Source: JACVRW01 sp963826165 (lineage in GTDB: Bacteria; Actinomycetota; Thermoleophilia; Solirubrobacterales; Thermoleophilaceae). From it: a stretch of DNA of 64,000 nucleotides. Shown here in pieces: positions 12,200 through 22,287 of this stretch. How positions within the stretch are numbered: the stretch's first letter is position 1; the number at the start of each line of letters is the position of its first letter. The translations under genes and the position numbers were made by a program. Below the pieces are notes generated by a model, which was not told where the DNA came from, did not search any database, and saw only the letters and a list, made by a program, of their open reading frames with translations. The stretch covers positions 310,001 to 374,000 of the forward strand of contig CAWGWC010000024.1 of NCBI GenBank assembly GCA_963826165.1, read 5' to 3'.

Positions 12200-12724
12200 T
12201 CAGCGGCGCTCGGCCTGGAGCCACAGCAGGCCCACGAGCGTCTTGGCGTCGCGGCACTCCGCCACCGCGCGGTCGAGCTCGTCCAACGGCAGCGCCACCA
12301 CCTCGATGCGCTCGTTCTCGTCCGCCTCGGCGCTCTCGTCGCGCAGACCCGTGGCGAGGAAGAGATGGCACTCCTCGTCGGCGAAGCCCGGCGAGAGGTA
12401 GAAGCTCATGAGGTGCCGCCAGTGATCGGCGCCCTTGCCGATCTCCTCCGTCAGCTCACGCACCGCGGTGTCCAGCGGGCTCTCCCCCTCCTCGTCGAGC
12501 TTTCCCGCGGGGAGCTCGAGCAGGGCCGGCTCGCCCACCGCCTCGCGCGGCTGGCGGACCATGAACAGGTGCTCGCCGTCGTGGGCGAGGATCGCCACCG
12601 AGCCTGGGTGAGCAATGATCTCCCGCTCGGCCTCCTCGCCGTCGTCATAGCGGAAGCGGTCCACCCGGACCTTGGCGATCCGGCCCTCCCACGCCGTCTC
12701 GGACCCGATGCGCTCGAAGCTCAT
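12200..12724 (-). CDS. Nudix hydrolase, ADP-ribose pyrophosphatase type
   Basis: A 174-residue Nudix protein. The Nudix box lies in the middle (LPAGKLDEEG, then REL and EEIG), with one additional residue between the first G and E compared with the common spacing. The upstream segment (RDGEE-like turn, HPGSVAIL, MVRQPRE) and the downstream LSPGFADEECHLFLA are typical of ADP-ribose pyrophosphatases. The ATG at 12724 overlaps the stop of the upstream peptidase gene, so the two are translationally coupled. The substrate is inferred only from family resemblance. Confidence 0.9.
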   Translation of the reverse strand: MSFERIGSETAWEGRIAKVRVDRFRYDDGEEAEREIIAHPGSVAILAHDGEHLFMVRQPREAVGEPALLELPAGKLDEEGESPLDTAVRELTEEIGKGADHWRHLMSFYLSPGFADEECHLFLATGLRDESAEADENERIEVVALPLDELDRAVAECRDAKTLVGLLWLQAERR

Positions 12725-13863
12725 GGCCCGGGCAGCCTCGCCGCCGCCTGGACGAGCTCGAGCGTCACGTCGAGCATCGTCTCCAGCGCCTCGACGGTGA
12801 CCGCCTCGTCGGGTTGGTGGTTGCGCTCGGTGCCGTTGGCCAGGTTGACCACCGGCAGCCCGCCGGCGATCAGCGCGTTGGCGTCGCTGCCTCCGCCGGT
12901 GGCGATGTAGGTGGGCTCGATCCCCCGAGCCTCGAGAGCGGTCGCCGCCGCCTCGACCGCCGGTGCGGTGCGGGTCAGCCGGTAGCCCTGAAACAGCCGC
13001 TCCACCGAGGTCTCCACGTCGCAGTGGCCGTCGCTGGCGGCCTCCGTGCAGGCGTCGACCATCTCCGCGATCACCTCGCCGGCCCGGCCATCGTCGAGGC
13101 TGCGCGCCTCGAGCTCCACCATGCAGCGCTCGGCCACGACGTTGGCCGCGGTGCCGCCCTCGATGTGCCCGACGTTGGCCGTGGTCTCCGGGTCGAGCCG
13201 GCCGAGGCGCATCTTCGCCACCGCCACGGCAGCGGCCGCGATCGCGTTGGCGCCCGCCTCGGGCCGTATGCCCGCGTGGGCGGCCTGTCCGCGGAAGGCT
13301 GCGGCCAGCCGGTAGTAGGTGGGCGATGCGATCACGATCTCCCCCACCGGCGATGCATGGTCGAACACGTAGCCGAACCGGGCGTCGAGGCGGCCGCGAT
13401 CGAACGCCTTGGCGCCGCGCAGCGCCCTCTCCTCCGAGGTGGTGAACAGCAGCTCCACGCCCACGGGTGGCCGCTCGCGGACCAGCCGCCGGGCGACGCC
13501 CAGGATGGTGGCCACCGCGGCCTTGTTGTCGGCCCCGAGGATCGCCTCGTTGCGGTTGGTCAGCAGGCCGTCCTCGCTCGCCACCTCGACCGGCGCGGCG
13601 AGCGGCACCGTGTCGATGTGGGCACACAGCAGGATCGTGGGCGAGCCCTCCGGCCCGGCGATGCGGCCGAGCACGTTGCCGGCGTCGGAGCCGGTCTCGG
13701 CGGCGCTGTCGTCCTCCTCCGGCTCCAGGCCGATCTGCCGCAGGTCGCCAGCGACCGCGTCCGCCATGGCGCGCTCGCGTCCGGACGGGCTCTCGATCTC
13801 GCACAGGCGGATGAAATCCGCCACCAGCTGCCCGCGCTCTTCCTGGGTGGCCCCGACGGTCAC
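12721..13863 (-). CDS. M20-family metallopeptidase (tripeptide aminopeptidase PepT-like)
   Basis: A 380-residue zinc peptidase. Metal-site motifs are in order: LCAHIDTVP (H and D), GADNKAAVA (bridging D), TTSEER (catalytic and binding E), and HQPDEAV near the C-terminus (H). The dimerisation or lid domain contains GQAAHAGIRPEAGANAI, typical of M20. The GTG start at 13863 directly precedes the conserved helix; the open frame extends upstream antisense to the next gene. It overlaps the Nudix gene downstream. The closest functional guess is a PepT or carboxypeptidase G2-like peptidase acting on small peptides in the cytoplasm. Confidence 0.9.
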   Translation of the reverse strand: MTVGATQEERGQLVADFIRLCEIESPSGRERAMADAVAGDLRQIGLEPEEDDSAAETGSDAGNVLGRIAGPEGSPTILLCAHIDTVPLAAPVEVASEDGLLTNRNEAILGADNKAAVATILGVARRLVRERPPVGVELLFTTSEERALRGAKAFDRGRLDARFGYVFDHASPVGEIVIASPTYYRLAAAFRGQAAHAGIRPEAGANAIAAAAVAVAKMRLGRLDPETTANVGHIEGGTAANVVAERCMVELEARSLDDGRAGEVIAEMVDACTEAASDGHCDVETSVERLFQGYRLTRTAPAVEAAATALEARGIEPTYIATGGGSDANALIAGGLPVVNLANGTERNHQPDEAVTVEALETMLDVTLELVQAAARLPGP

Positions 13864-13901
13864 GCCGGGCAACGCTACCGGCCCGCCGCCGGCGCGGCCG
13901 T

Positions 13902-14687
13902 TCAGGTGGGCACGACGACGCCGTTCACCGAGCAGCTGCCCGGGGCGCCGCCGGGCGGGTCGTTCACGACCACCACGAAGTGGTAGCTGAGGGTGTTGTT
14001 CGGGCTGGAGTAGATGCCCTGGACGGCGACGCGGATGTATCCGTTCGTGGCCTCGGGGCCGCCGGGATCGAAGGTGGTCCCGGCCGTCAGGGGCAGCTGC
14101 TGGTTCGCCGTCTCGGCCGTTTCCTGGCCGGGTGGCGCCGTCGGCCCCTCGTCGATCGCGATCGTCTGGTACAGGGTCGCTCCCTGAGCGGAGCGCAAGG
14201 TGAGGTTGAGCAGGGTGCCGCCGGTGACGTTGCAGCTGCCCCGGAGGGTGAAGCCGCCAGTGTTGATGATGGTCCTGGGGGCCGGCGTCGTCCCAGCGGT
14301 GGCCGAATAGCGGACCGCGACGGCGCCCGGGCCAGTCGGCCCCGCAGGTCCGGCCGGCCCAGCGGGTCCCGTGGCTGCACGGCGCCTCAGCTGCCTGCGG
14401 ATCCACGAGGAGAGGGTGCGCTTGGTCACCCCGGCGTTGGCAAGCTTCGGAGCGGTCACAGAGCGCCGGCGCAGCTGGCGGGTGCCCACGCTGCGGGCCG
14501 CGAGGTCGCCCTGCCTGATGGAGTTCGCCCGCACCTGCTTCGAGCCCACGCTGTCCCTCGGCAGGGAGACGGCCGCGTAGGAGGCGCCCCCCAGGGCGAT
14601 GAACACCGCCGCCGATGCCATCACGTTGGCGAACGTGAGTCGCGCCCGGATCGAGCCCAGCATCCTGTTACGGCGAGAGGCACCCAT
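13902..14687 (-). CDS. Secreted collagen-repeat protein
   Basis: A 261-residue exported protein. After a basic start, residues 16-40 form a hydrophobic segment (ANVMASAAVFIALGGASYA) seen in many surface proteins of Solirubrobacterales-type actinobacteria. Next come short degenerate repeats of the type VGSKQVRANSI / VGTRQLRRRSV, then a run of Gly-Pro-X triplets at about 107-121 (collagen-like), and a C-terminal beta-rich domain of about 130 residues with two cysteines. Such proteins are probably surface-exposed, with the collagen stalk presenting the globular tip. The target is unknown. It stands alone between the M20 peptidase and pyrG, on the same strand. Confidence 0.85.
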   Translation of the reverse strand: MGASRRNRMLGSIRARLTFANVMASAAVFIALGGASYAAVSLPRDSVGSKQVRANSIRQGDLAARSVGTRQLRRRSVTAPKLANAGVTKRTLSSWIRRQLRRRAATGPAGPAGPAGPTGPGAVAVRYSATAGTTPAPRTIINTGGFTLRGSCNVTGGTLLNLTLRSAQGATLYQTIAIDEGPTAPPGQETAETANQQLPLTAGTTFDPGGPEATNGYIRVAVQGIYSSPNNTLSYHFVVVVNDPPGGAPGSCSVNGVVVPT

Positions 14688-14737
14688 GGGGCCTCGTGTT
14701 CGCCGTGCTGTGGCGTTCTCCTATCTACGCCGCTGAT

Positions 14738-16405
<1,668 letters not shown>

Positions 16406-16452
16406 CAATCTCTGGGGATCCCAGTCTACTCGTCCGGGCGGCGGCGCCGGGC

Positions 16453-18129
16453 TCATGCCGCCGCCAGCAGTTCCTCGGCGTGGCGGCGCGCGGCGCCGTC
16501 GGACGAGTCGGCGCCCAGCATTCGCACCAGCTCCTGGACCACGCCGTCGCCGTCGAGAGCCTCCACGGTGGTGAGCGCCGCGCGGCCATCGGCCGACTTC
16601 TCGATCCTGAAGTGCGTGCCTGCCAGCGCGGCGATCTGGGGCAGATGGGTGATGCACAGCACCTGACGGCCCTCTGAGAGCGACCGCAGCCGCTCGCCGA
16701 CGGCCCGGGCGGTCTGGCCGCCCACGCCGGCGTCGACCTCGTCGAACACGATCGTGCGCGACTCGCCTGCGCCCGCCACCGTCATGAGCGCGAGCATCAC
16801 CCGCGACAGCTCGCCCCCTGAGGCGGCATCGCGGATCGGCGCGGCCGCAACCCCCGGGTTGGGCGCCAGCATGAGCTCGACCCGCTCGGCCCCGGCCGGG
16901 CCGATCTCGTCACGCGGCTCGAGACGCACCTCGAAGTCCGCGCCCTCCATGGCGAGAGCGGCCAGTTCCGCCCGTACCCGTTTGGCCAGCTTCGGCGCCG
17001 CCTTGCCCCGCGTCGCGCCGAGCGACCCGGCCGCCCGGTCGCGCTCGGCGAGCGCGCGGGCCAGCTCGGCCTCTGCCCGCTCGGTGGCAACCTCGGCCTG
17101 CTCGAGCCGGCCACGCTCCTCGCGGCATCGATCGGCGTGCGCGAGCACCGCGGCCACGCTCCCTCCGTGCTTGCGTTCCAGCCGGTCGTAGGCCTCGAGC
17201 CGCTCCTCGACCTCCTGCAACCGGCCCGGGTTGGCCTCGAGCGAGTCGGCGTAGCGGCGCAGCTCGGCGCCGAGATCGTCGGCCTCGATGCGCAGCGCGG
17301 CCAGGCGCCCCGCCAGGCCGTCGAGCTCCGGGTCCACGCCGTCGACCCCACCGGTGAGGCGCTCGACCCCGGCCAGGAGCTCGGATACGCCACCCTCGCC
17401 CGCCGCCGGCGCAATTGCCTCCGCGCCGCCTCCGGCAGCCGCCAGCAGAGCGTCGAGGCGGCGGATCCGCTCACGCTCGGTCAGAAGCTCCTGCTTCTCC
17501 CCGTCGCTGGGATCCAACGCCTCGATCTCGTCGATCTCGAAGCTGAGGAGATCGAGGTCGCGGTCGCGCGTGCCCGCCAGCTCGCGCAGCTCGGCGAGCG
17601 ATCGCTCGAGCTCGCGCGCCCGCGCGTACGCGCCGGCCAGCTGCTCGCGCCGCGCCAGGTGGTCGGCCCCGCAGAAGGCGTCGAGCAGGTCGAGCTGGGC
17701 CGAGGCCAGGGTGAGCCTGCGGTGCTCGTGCTGGCCGAAGAACGCGACCAGCCGGCGGCCCAGGGCGGCGAGGTCCCCGGCGGTGGCCGAGCGGCCGCCG
17801 ATGAAGGCGCGAGTGCGCCCGTTGGACCCCACTCGCCGGGCCAGGACCAGCTCCTCGATGTCATCTCCGACGAGCTCGGCCAGATGACGCAGCTCGGGCT
17901 CGTCCAGCAGCGAGGGCGGCAGCTCGAACACACCCTCGACGTAGGCGTCGCGTGCCCCCGGGCGAACGATCCCCGCGCGCGGCTTGCCCCCGAGCAGGAG
18001 GTCGAGCGCGTGTGCCAGGACGGTCTTGCCGGCCCCGGTCTCGCCCGTGATCGCGGTGAGGCCGGCGCCCGGACGCAGTTCCGCCCGCTCGATCAAGAGG
18101 AGGTTCTCTATGCGCAGCTCGAGAAGCAC
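16453..18129 (-). CDS. recN: DNA repair protein RecN
   Basis: A 558-residue SMC-like ATPase for double-strand break repair. It starts with LLELRIENLLLIE, then Walker A GETGAGKT at about residue 30, long coiled-coil arms in the middle, the ABC signature ASGGELSRVMLAL, Walker B RTIVFDEVDAGVGG, and the switch histidine in ITHLPQIAALAG. Two adjacent GTG codons (18132 and 18129) can serve as the start; 18129 fits the family better. No LexA box was seen upstream, unlike dnaE2 and imuB in this window. Confidence 0.96.
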   Translation of the reverse strand: MLLELRIENLLLIERAELRPGAGLTAITGETGAGKTVLAHALDLLLGGKPRAGIVRPGARDAYVEGVFELPPSLLDEPELRHLAELVGDDIEELVLARRVGSNGRTRAFIGGRSATAGDLAALGRRLVAFFGQHEHRRLTLASAQLDLLDAFCGADHLARREQLAGAYARARELERSLAELRELAGTRDRDLDLLSFEIDEIEALDPSDGEKQELLTERERIRRLDALLAAAGGGAEAIAPAAGEGGVSELLAGVERLTGGVDGVDPELDGLAGRLAALRIEADDLGAELRRYADSLEANPGRLQEVEERLEAYDRLERKHGGSVAAVLAHADRCREERGRLEQAEVATERAEAELARALAERDRAAGSLGATRGKAAPKLAKRVRAELAALAMEGADFEVRLEPRDEIGPAGAERVELMLAPNPGVAAAPIRDAASGGELSRVMLALMTVAGAGESRTIVFDEVDAGVGGQTARAVGERLRSLSEGRQVLCITHLPQIAALAGTHFRIEKSADGRAALTTVEALDGDGVVQELVRMLGADSSDGAARRHAEELLAAA

Positions 18130-18221
18130 CACGCAGGTGTACCAGCGCGGGCCGACGGAGCGGGGGCGGTTTGGCCTCCGCCGGCCCGGAGTTTGCGGTC
18201 TTGTCACATAGCGGTCGCTTC

Positions 18222-19082
18222 TCAGTAGGCCAGACGCCCGAACTTGTCGCGCAGGCGGTGGTAGAAGCTCGCGCCGGGCGCCTGGGCCAGCCGCACGCGG
18301 TCCTCCTCGAAGCGGACCCGGATTGCCCCCTCGGGCTCGAGCGTCCACACCGAGCGCCCGTCGGTGGTCACGTCGACCTCGTCCTGCTTCGAACGGTTGG
18401 TGACGGCAAGGGTGTCGCCCGGCGCCACCACGAGCGAGCGGGCGGTGAGAGTGTGAGGCGCGATGAACGAGACCACGAAGCCCTCCACCCCCCAGGCCAG
18501 GACCGGCCCGCCGTTGGCCAGGTTGTAGCCCGTCGAGCCGGCCGGAGTGGAGACCACCAGACCGTCGCAGCGCACCGCGCCGAGCTGCTCACCCTCCACC
18601 GAATAGGCCAGCTCGGCCACCCGGCCGTCGGGGCGCCGGTGAAACGAGACGTCGTTGACCGCCAGCCGGTCGCCCTCGGGCGTCTCCGCAAGCAGCCCCG
18701 GCAGCGGCATCACGTCGAACTCGCCGGCCAGCGCGCGCGGCATGCCCTCCTCGAGGTCCGTCGGCTCGACGGTGGCCAGGAACCCGATCGCCCCGAAGTT
18801 GACGGCGAACACGGGCACGCCGGTGCCGGCGAAGCGACGCAGCACCGAGAGGATCGTGCCGTCGCCACCGAGCACGAGCGCGAGGTCGGCGCTGGCGGCC
18901 GGGTCCTCGGCCACGGTGGCGCCCTCCGCGGCTCCGAGCCCGTGCTTCTCGGCCTCATCCGGGCCCAGCACGACCTCCACGCCCGCCGCGCCCGCCAACT
19001 CGAGCACCCGGCGCAGAGCGGCGCCGGTCTCGTCCACGCGCTGGTGGCTGTAGACCGCGATCGCGGTCGGGGCGGCGCTCAC
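18222..19082 (-). CDS. nadK: NAD kinase
   Basis: A 286-residue kinase that phosphorylates NAD to NADP. The GGDGT motif appears in VLGGDGTILS, followed by NFGAIGFLAT and the substrate-binding STPAGSTGYNLANGGP. Length and motif spacing are typical of bacterial NadK. The GTG start overlaps the stop of tlyA, and recN follows after about 90 bases. The protein is expected in the cytoplasm. Confidence 0.97.
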   Translation of the reverse strand: MSAAPTAIAVYSHQRVDETGAALRRVLELAGAAGVEVVLGPDEAEKHGLGAAEGATVAEDPAASADLALVLGGDGTILSVLRRFAGTGVPVFAVNFGAIGFLATVEPTDLEEGMPRALAGEFDVMPLPGLLAETPEGDRLAVNDVSFHRRPDGRVAELAYSVEGEQLGAVRCDGLVVSTPAGSTGYNLANGGPVLAWGVEGFVVSFIAPHTLTARSLVVAPGDTLAVTNRSKQDEVDVTTDGRSVWTLEPEGAIRVRFEEDRVRLAQAPGASFYHRLRDKFGRLAY

Positions 19083-19867
19083 GGCTCCGCCCGGCGCGCC
19101 GCATCGCCCAGGTCGGCCACATCGCCGGCCCGGCCCGCCTCCGCCAGCCAGACGAAGCTCTCGCGATTGCCGGCGGGTCCCGGCAGCCCCGAAGAGGCGA
19201 ACCCGAGTACGGACACGCCGAGCTCCGACCGAGCCTGCTCGCCCACCGCCACCAGCGTGCCACGCCGGTCGTCGGCCGAGCGCACCACGCCGCCCTTGCC
19301 CACGCCATCGCGCCCGACCTCGAACTGGGGCTTGACGAGCGCCAGGCAGTCGAAGCGGTGTGCGGCGCAGGCGAGCACGGCGGGCAGCACCTTGCCCAGC
19401 GAGATGAAGGAGACGTCGGCCACGATCAGGTCGGGCGCGTAGGGCAGGACGTCCGCGGTCAGCGAGCGCGCGTTGCAGCGCTCGACCACGGTCACGCGAG
19501 GATCGTTGCGCAGGCGCCAGTCCAGCTCTCCGTAGGCCACGTCGAGCGCTACCACCGCGGCGGCTTCCCGCTGGAGCAGGCAGTCGGTGAAGCCTCCGGT
19601 CGACGCGCCCACGTCGAGGGCGAGGCGGCCCGCCGGATCTACCCCGAACGCCTCCAGCGCGTTGCTCAGCTTGATACCCCCGCGGGAGACGAACGGCGGG
19701 TGCGCGGTGACCGCCAGCTCGGCGTCCTCGGCCACCATGTGCCCCGGCTTGCGCGCCGGCTGCCCGCCGACCCGCACGTCGCCGGCGATCACCGCGGCCG
19801 CCGCGCGCGAGCGCGTCTCGAACAGCCCGCGCTCGGCCAGGAGAGTGTCAAGCCGCCGCTTCGGCAC
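19079..19867 (-). CDS. tlyA: TlyA-family rRNA (cytidine-2'-O)-methyltransferase
   Basis: A 262-residue protein with an N-terminal S4 RNA-binding domain (RRLDTLLAERGL, then AGDVRVGG) and an FtsJ-like Rossmann methyltransferase domain with the SAM-binding LDVGASTGGFTDCLL at about residue 84, PDLIVADVSFISL and VKPQFEVGRD. TlyA methylates 16S and 23S rRNA and in mycobacteria determines capreomycin sensitivity; related proteins were first called haemolysins. The GTG start is at the S4 domain. It is the first gene of the tlyA-nadK-recN-pyrG group. Confidence 0.95.
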   Translation of the reverse strand: MPKRRLDTLLAERGLFETRSRAAAAVIAGDVRVGGQPARKPGHMVAEDAELAVTAHPPFVSRGGIKLSNALEAFGVDPAGRLALDVGASTGGFTDCLLQREAAAVVALDVAYGELDWRLRNDPRVTVVERCNARSLTADVLPYAPDLIVADVSFISLGKVLPAVLACAAHRFDCLALVKPQFEVGRDGVGKGGVVRSADDRRGTLVAVGEQARSELGVSVLGFASSGLPGPAGNRESFVWLAEAGRAGDVADLGDAARRAEP

Positions 19868-19942
19868 GCGTGCAATCTACCCCTGAAGCCTCTGTGACCG
19901 ACATCACACAAGCGCGACCTACCGAGCGTAACCTCGAAGTCG

Positions 19943-20305
19943 ATGACGCTGTTGAGACTCATCTCGCCCGCTTTCCGAGCCGGCCTGCTGATGGTCGCCG
20001 GGAGCGGCTTGATCGCCGCGCCCGTGCTCCTTCAGCTGGACATCGCCGCGATCATCACGGGCACCGTGGTGGGTGCGCTGTCCATCGCGCTGGGTCTAGC
20101 GGGCACCGAGGCCGAGGGCCGCGGGACGCTTCCGGTCTCGGCTCAGGCGGTGTACGACCGCGGCCTGGGGGTCGGGCTCCTGGTCCTGGCGGCGATCTTC
20201 GGCCTGGCCGACCAGCCCGAAGCCCTGGCCGTGTTCGCGGTGGCGGGTGTCGGAGCGCTCGTGGTCACCTCGATCACCCGCTACAGCGCGAGTCCCGCTC
20301 AATAA
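19943..20305 (+). CDS. Small membrane protein of unknown function
   Basis: A 120-residue protein made almost entirely of hydrophobic helices: about residues 13-32, 34-53, 72-88 and 94-112. I see no motif or charged active-site residues and do not recognise the family. It is divergent from tlyA, with only about 75 bases between the two starts, and is followed by a clear stem-loop terminator, so it is probably monocistronic. Confidence 0.7.
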   Translation: MTLLRLISPAFRAGLLMVAGSGLIAAPVLLQLDIAAIITGTVVGALSIALGLAGTEAEGRGTLPVSAQAVYDRGLGVGLLVLAAIFGLADQPEALAVFAVAGVGALVVTSITRYSASPAQ

Positions 20306-20353
20306 CTTCCTCTCAACGACGCATCACACATAGCATCACTCCTCCCTCAGTGG

Positions 20354-20379
20354 AACGGCCCCGCGAAAGCGGGGTCGTT
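20354..20379 (+). terminator. Factor-independent terminator
   Basis: An 11-bp GC-rich stem (one G-T pair) closed by a GAAA tetraloop, ending in a short T-run at 20378-20380. It follows the small membrane protein gene and precedes osmC on the same strand. Confidence 0.8.
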
Positions 20380-20411
20380 TCCGTTGGAGGGCGCTTCGTA
20401 GACTCACTCGA

Positions 20412-20879
20412 ATGGCCATCCACCGCTACGAAGCCCAGGTCCACTGGAGCGGCTCCACGGGAGCCGGCTGGGACCACTACGACCGCGCCCACAGCGTCAC
20501 CGCCCCGCCCGCCGACCCGGTGTTGACGGTGACCACCGGAGAGGCCAAGGGCGACCCCGCCCAGCTCAACCCCGAGCAGCTCCTGGTCATGGCCGCATCG
20601 TCCTGCCAGATGCTCATGTTCCTGCACCTGGCGGCGAAGGCCAGGATCGACGTGGTCGAGTACTCCGACGACGCGGAGGGCCTGATGCCGCTCGACCAGC
20701 AGCCGGTCCGAATCGCGGAAATCACCCTCCGGCCACGCATCCTGCTCGCCTCGGAGGCGACCGACGAGCGCGTTCGCAAGCTGGTGGAGCTGGCGCATGA
20801 TGAGTGCTTCATCGCCAACAGCCTCAACAGCGAGATGCGCATCGAGCCGACCATCGAGCGAGCGCAGGTGCGGGCGTGA
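20412..20879 (+). CDS. OsmC/Ohr-family protein
   Basis: A 155-residue protein of the OsmC fold, thiol-dependent peroxidases that reduce organic hydroperoxides. Conserved features are the N-terminal HRYEAQVHWSG strand, NPEQLLVMAASSCQMLMFLHLAA with the first redox cysteine at the start of the central helix, and AHDECFIANSLN with the second cysteine. This spacing fits OsmC-like rather than classical Ohr proteins. The stop overlaps the next start (GTGA), coupling it to the M42 peptidase. Confidence 0.9.
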   Translation: MAIHRYEAQVHWSGSTGAGWDHYDRAHSVTAPPADPVLTVTTGEAKGDPAQLNPEQLLVMAASSCQMLMFLHLAAKARIDVVEYSDDAEGLMPLDQQPVRIAEITLRPRILLASEATDERVRKLVELAHDECFIANSLNSEMRIEPTIERAQVRA

Positions 20880-21940
20880 GCGGCGTTCCCGAGCTGCTCG
20901 ACCGGCTGCTGCGCACGCCGGGCGCACCCGGCCAGGAGGCGGCGCCGGTGGCGGTCTGGCGCGAAGCGGCGGAGGGCTTCGCCGACAGCGTCAGCGTCGA
21001 TCCGATGGGCACCCCGGTGGCGCGAGTCGACGGCCGCGGCGAGAGCCCGCTGATGGCCGTGGTGGGTCACATCGACGAGATCGCCGTCCTCATCAGCCAC
21101 GTGAGCAAGGAGGGCATGCTCAAGGTCGTGTCCTCGGGCGGCTGGGACCCGCAGATCCTCGTCGGCCAGCGCGTGGAGGTGCTCAGCGCCGGCGGGCCGG
21201 TCCCCGGCGTGGTGGGCCGTAAGCCGATCCACCTGCTCGAGCAGGAGGAGCGAAAGAAGGCGGTCCAGCTCAAGGATCTGCACGTGGACATCGGCGTGAG
21301 GGACGCCGACGAGGCGCGCGAGCTCGTGCGCGAGGGCGATCCGATCGTCATCGCGGCCGAACCGGTGGAGCTGCCCAACGGCCGGCTGGCGTCACGGGCC
21401 CTGGACAATCGGCTCGGGGTCTACGTGGCCCTCGAGAGCGCGCGCCGGGTGGCCGACGCCGGCGGCGGCGCCGGTCCGATCGCCGCCGTGGCCGCCGTCC
21501 AGGAGGAGATCGGCACACACGGAGCCGGCGCGATGGCCTACGCGCTGCGCCCGGACGTGGCCATCGTGGTCGACGTGACCCACGCCACCGACGCCCCCGG
21601 AGTCGAGGCCGGCGAGCTCGGCGAGCACGGGCTCGGCGACGGCCCCGTGCTCACCCGCGGCGCGATCGTGAACGCCAAGGTCAACCGCCTGCTCGACGAG
21701 GCGGCCGAGGCCGAGGAGATCGCGATCACCACCGAGGTCTCGGGCCGGGCCACCCACACCGACGCCGACTCGGTGCACCTGAGCCGCGCGGGCATTCCCA
21801 CGGCCATCCTCTCGATTCCGCTCCGCTACATGCACTCGGCGGTCGAGGTGGTGGAGCTGGCCGACGTGGAGGCGGCCATCTCCGTCATCGCCGCGTTCGC
21901 CCTGAGGCTCGAGTCCGACACGAGCTTCGCGCGCTGGTGA
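20876..21940 (+). CDS. M42-family metallopeptidase (glutamyl aminopeptidase/endoglucanase-like)
   Basis: A 354-residue aminopeptidase of the tetrahedral M42 type. Visible metal and catalytic elements are VVGHIDEIAVLISH (H and D), RALDNRLGVYVAL (bridging D), VQEEIGTHGA (paired E), VVDVTHATDAPG (D), and the late SIPLRYMHSAVEVVELAD (H). The GTG at 20876 was chosen because it overlaps the osmC stop and opens the domain; an earlier in-frame start lies inside osmC. It degrades short peptides in the cytoplasm by family inference. Its 3' end overlaps a convergent small gene. Confidence 0.9.
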   Translation: MSGVPELLDRLLRTPGAPGQEAAPVAVWREAAEGFADSVSVDPMGTPVARVDGRGESPLMAVVGHIDEIAVLISHVSKEGMLKVVSSGGWDPQILVGQRVEVLSAGGPVPGVVGRKPIHLLEQEERKKAVQLKDLHVDIGVRDADEARELVREGDPIVIAAEPVELPNGRLASRALDNRLGVYVALESARRVADAGGGAGPIAAVAAVQEEIGTHGAGAMAYALRPDVAIVVDVTHATDAPGVEAGELGEHGLGDGPVLTRGAIVNAKVNRLLDEAAEAEEIAITTEVSGRATHTDADSVHLSRAGIPTAILSIPLRYMHSAVEVVELADVEAAISVIAAFALRLESDTSFARW

Positions 21941-22229
21941 GGTCGAGCGCCGCGCGGAGGTCCGCGACGGTGCGATCGCCGATGGCGCCCAGCAGCGCGG
22001 CTGACTGCGCCAGCGTTCGCGGCCCGGCGGCCTCCGCCGCAGGCGCAACGGTGCCGCTCAACATCTCGATGAGGACTTCGCCGGTGGACTCGCCCGGGAA
22101 GGCATCCGGAGGGAGGTCCTCGAGCAGCCCGCCGATCAGGTCGGTGAGCATCAGCCCGGTGCGCAGCAGCTGCTCGACGTAGGCGCGGACGTCCTCGTGC
22201 GTGACGGGGCCCGCGGGGTAGGAGTCCAT
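21885..22229 (-). CDS. Hypothetical protein
   Basis: A 114-residue protein, acidic and helical in its first 90 residues (HEDVRAYVEQLLRTGLMLTDLIGGLLEDLP), then a basic serine/arginine-rich tail. The tail is where the gene overlaps the end of the convergent M42 gene by 56 bases, so its composition is constrained by the opposite strand. Third-position G/C bias supports coding. No family is recognised. It lies just downstream of dxs in the same orientation. Confidence 0.6.
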   Translation of the reverse strand: MDSYPAGPVTHEDVRAYVEQLLRTGLMLTDLIGGLLEDLPPDAFPGESTGEVLIEMLSGTVAPAAEAAGPRTLAQSAALLGAIGDRTVADLRAALDLTSARSSCRTRASGRTRR

Positions 22230-22287
22230 GCCCCCTTGAGCCGCGAACCCGAGTTGTTCGCCCCCTCCCCAACCGGAAGATCGGGCC

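Noticed and set aside
14320..14390. Short DNA repeats suggesting a tandem repeat or CRISPR-like array
   Set aside because: The repetition reflects Gly-Pro-X codons of the collagen stalk; there are no spacers and no cas genes.
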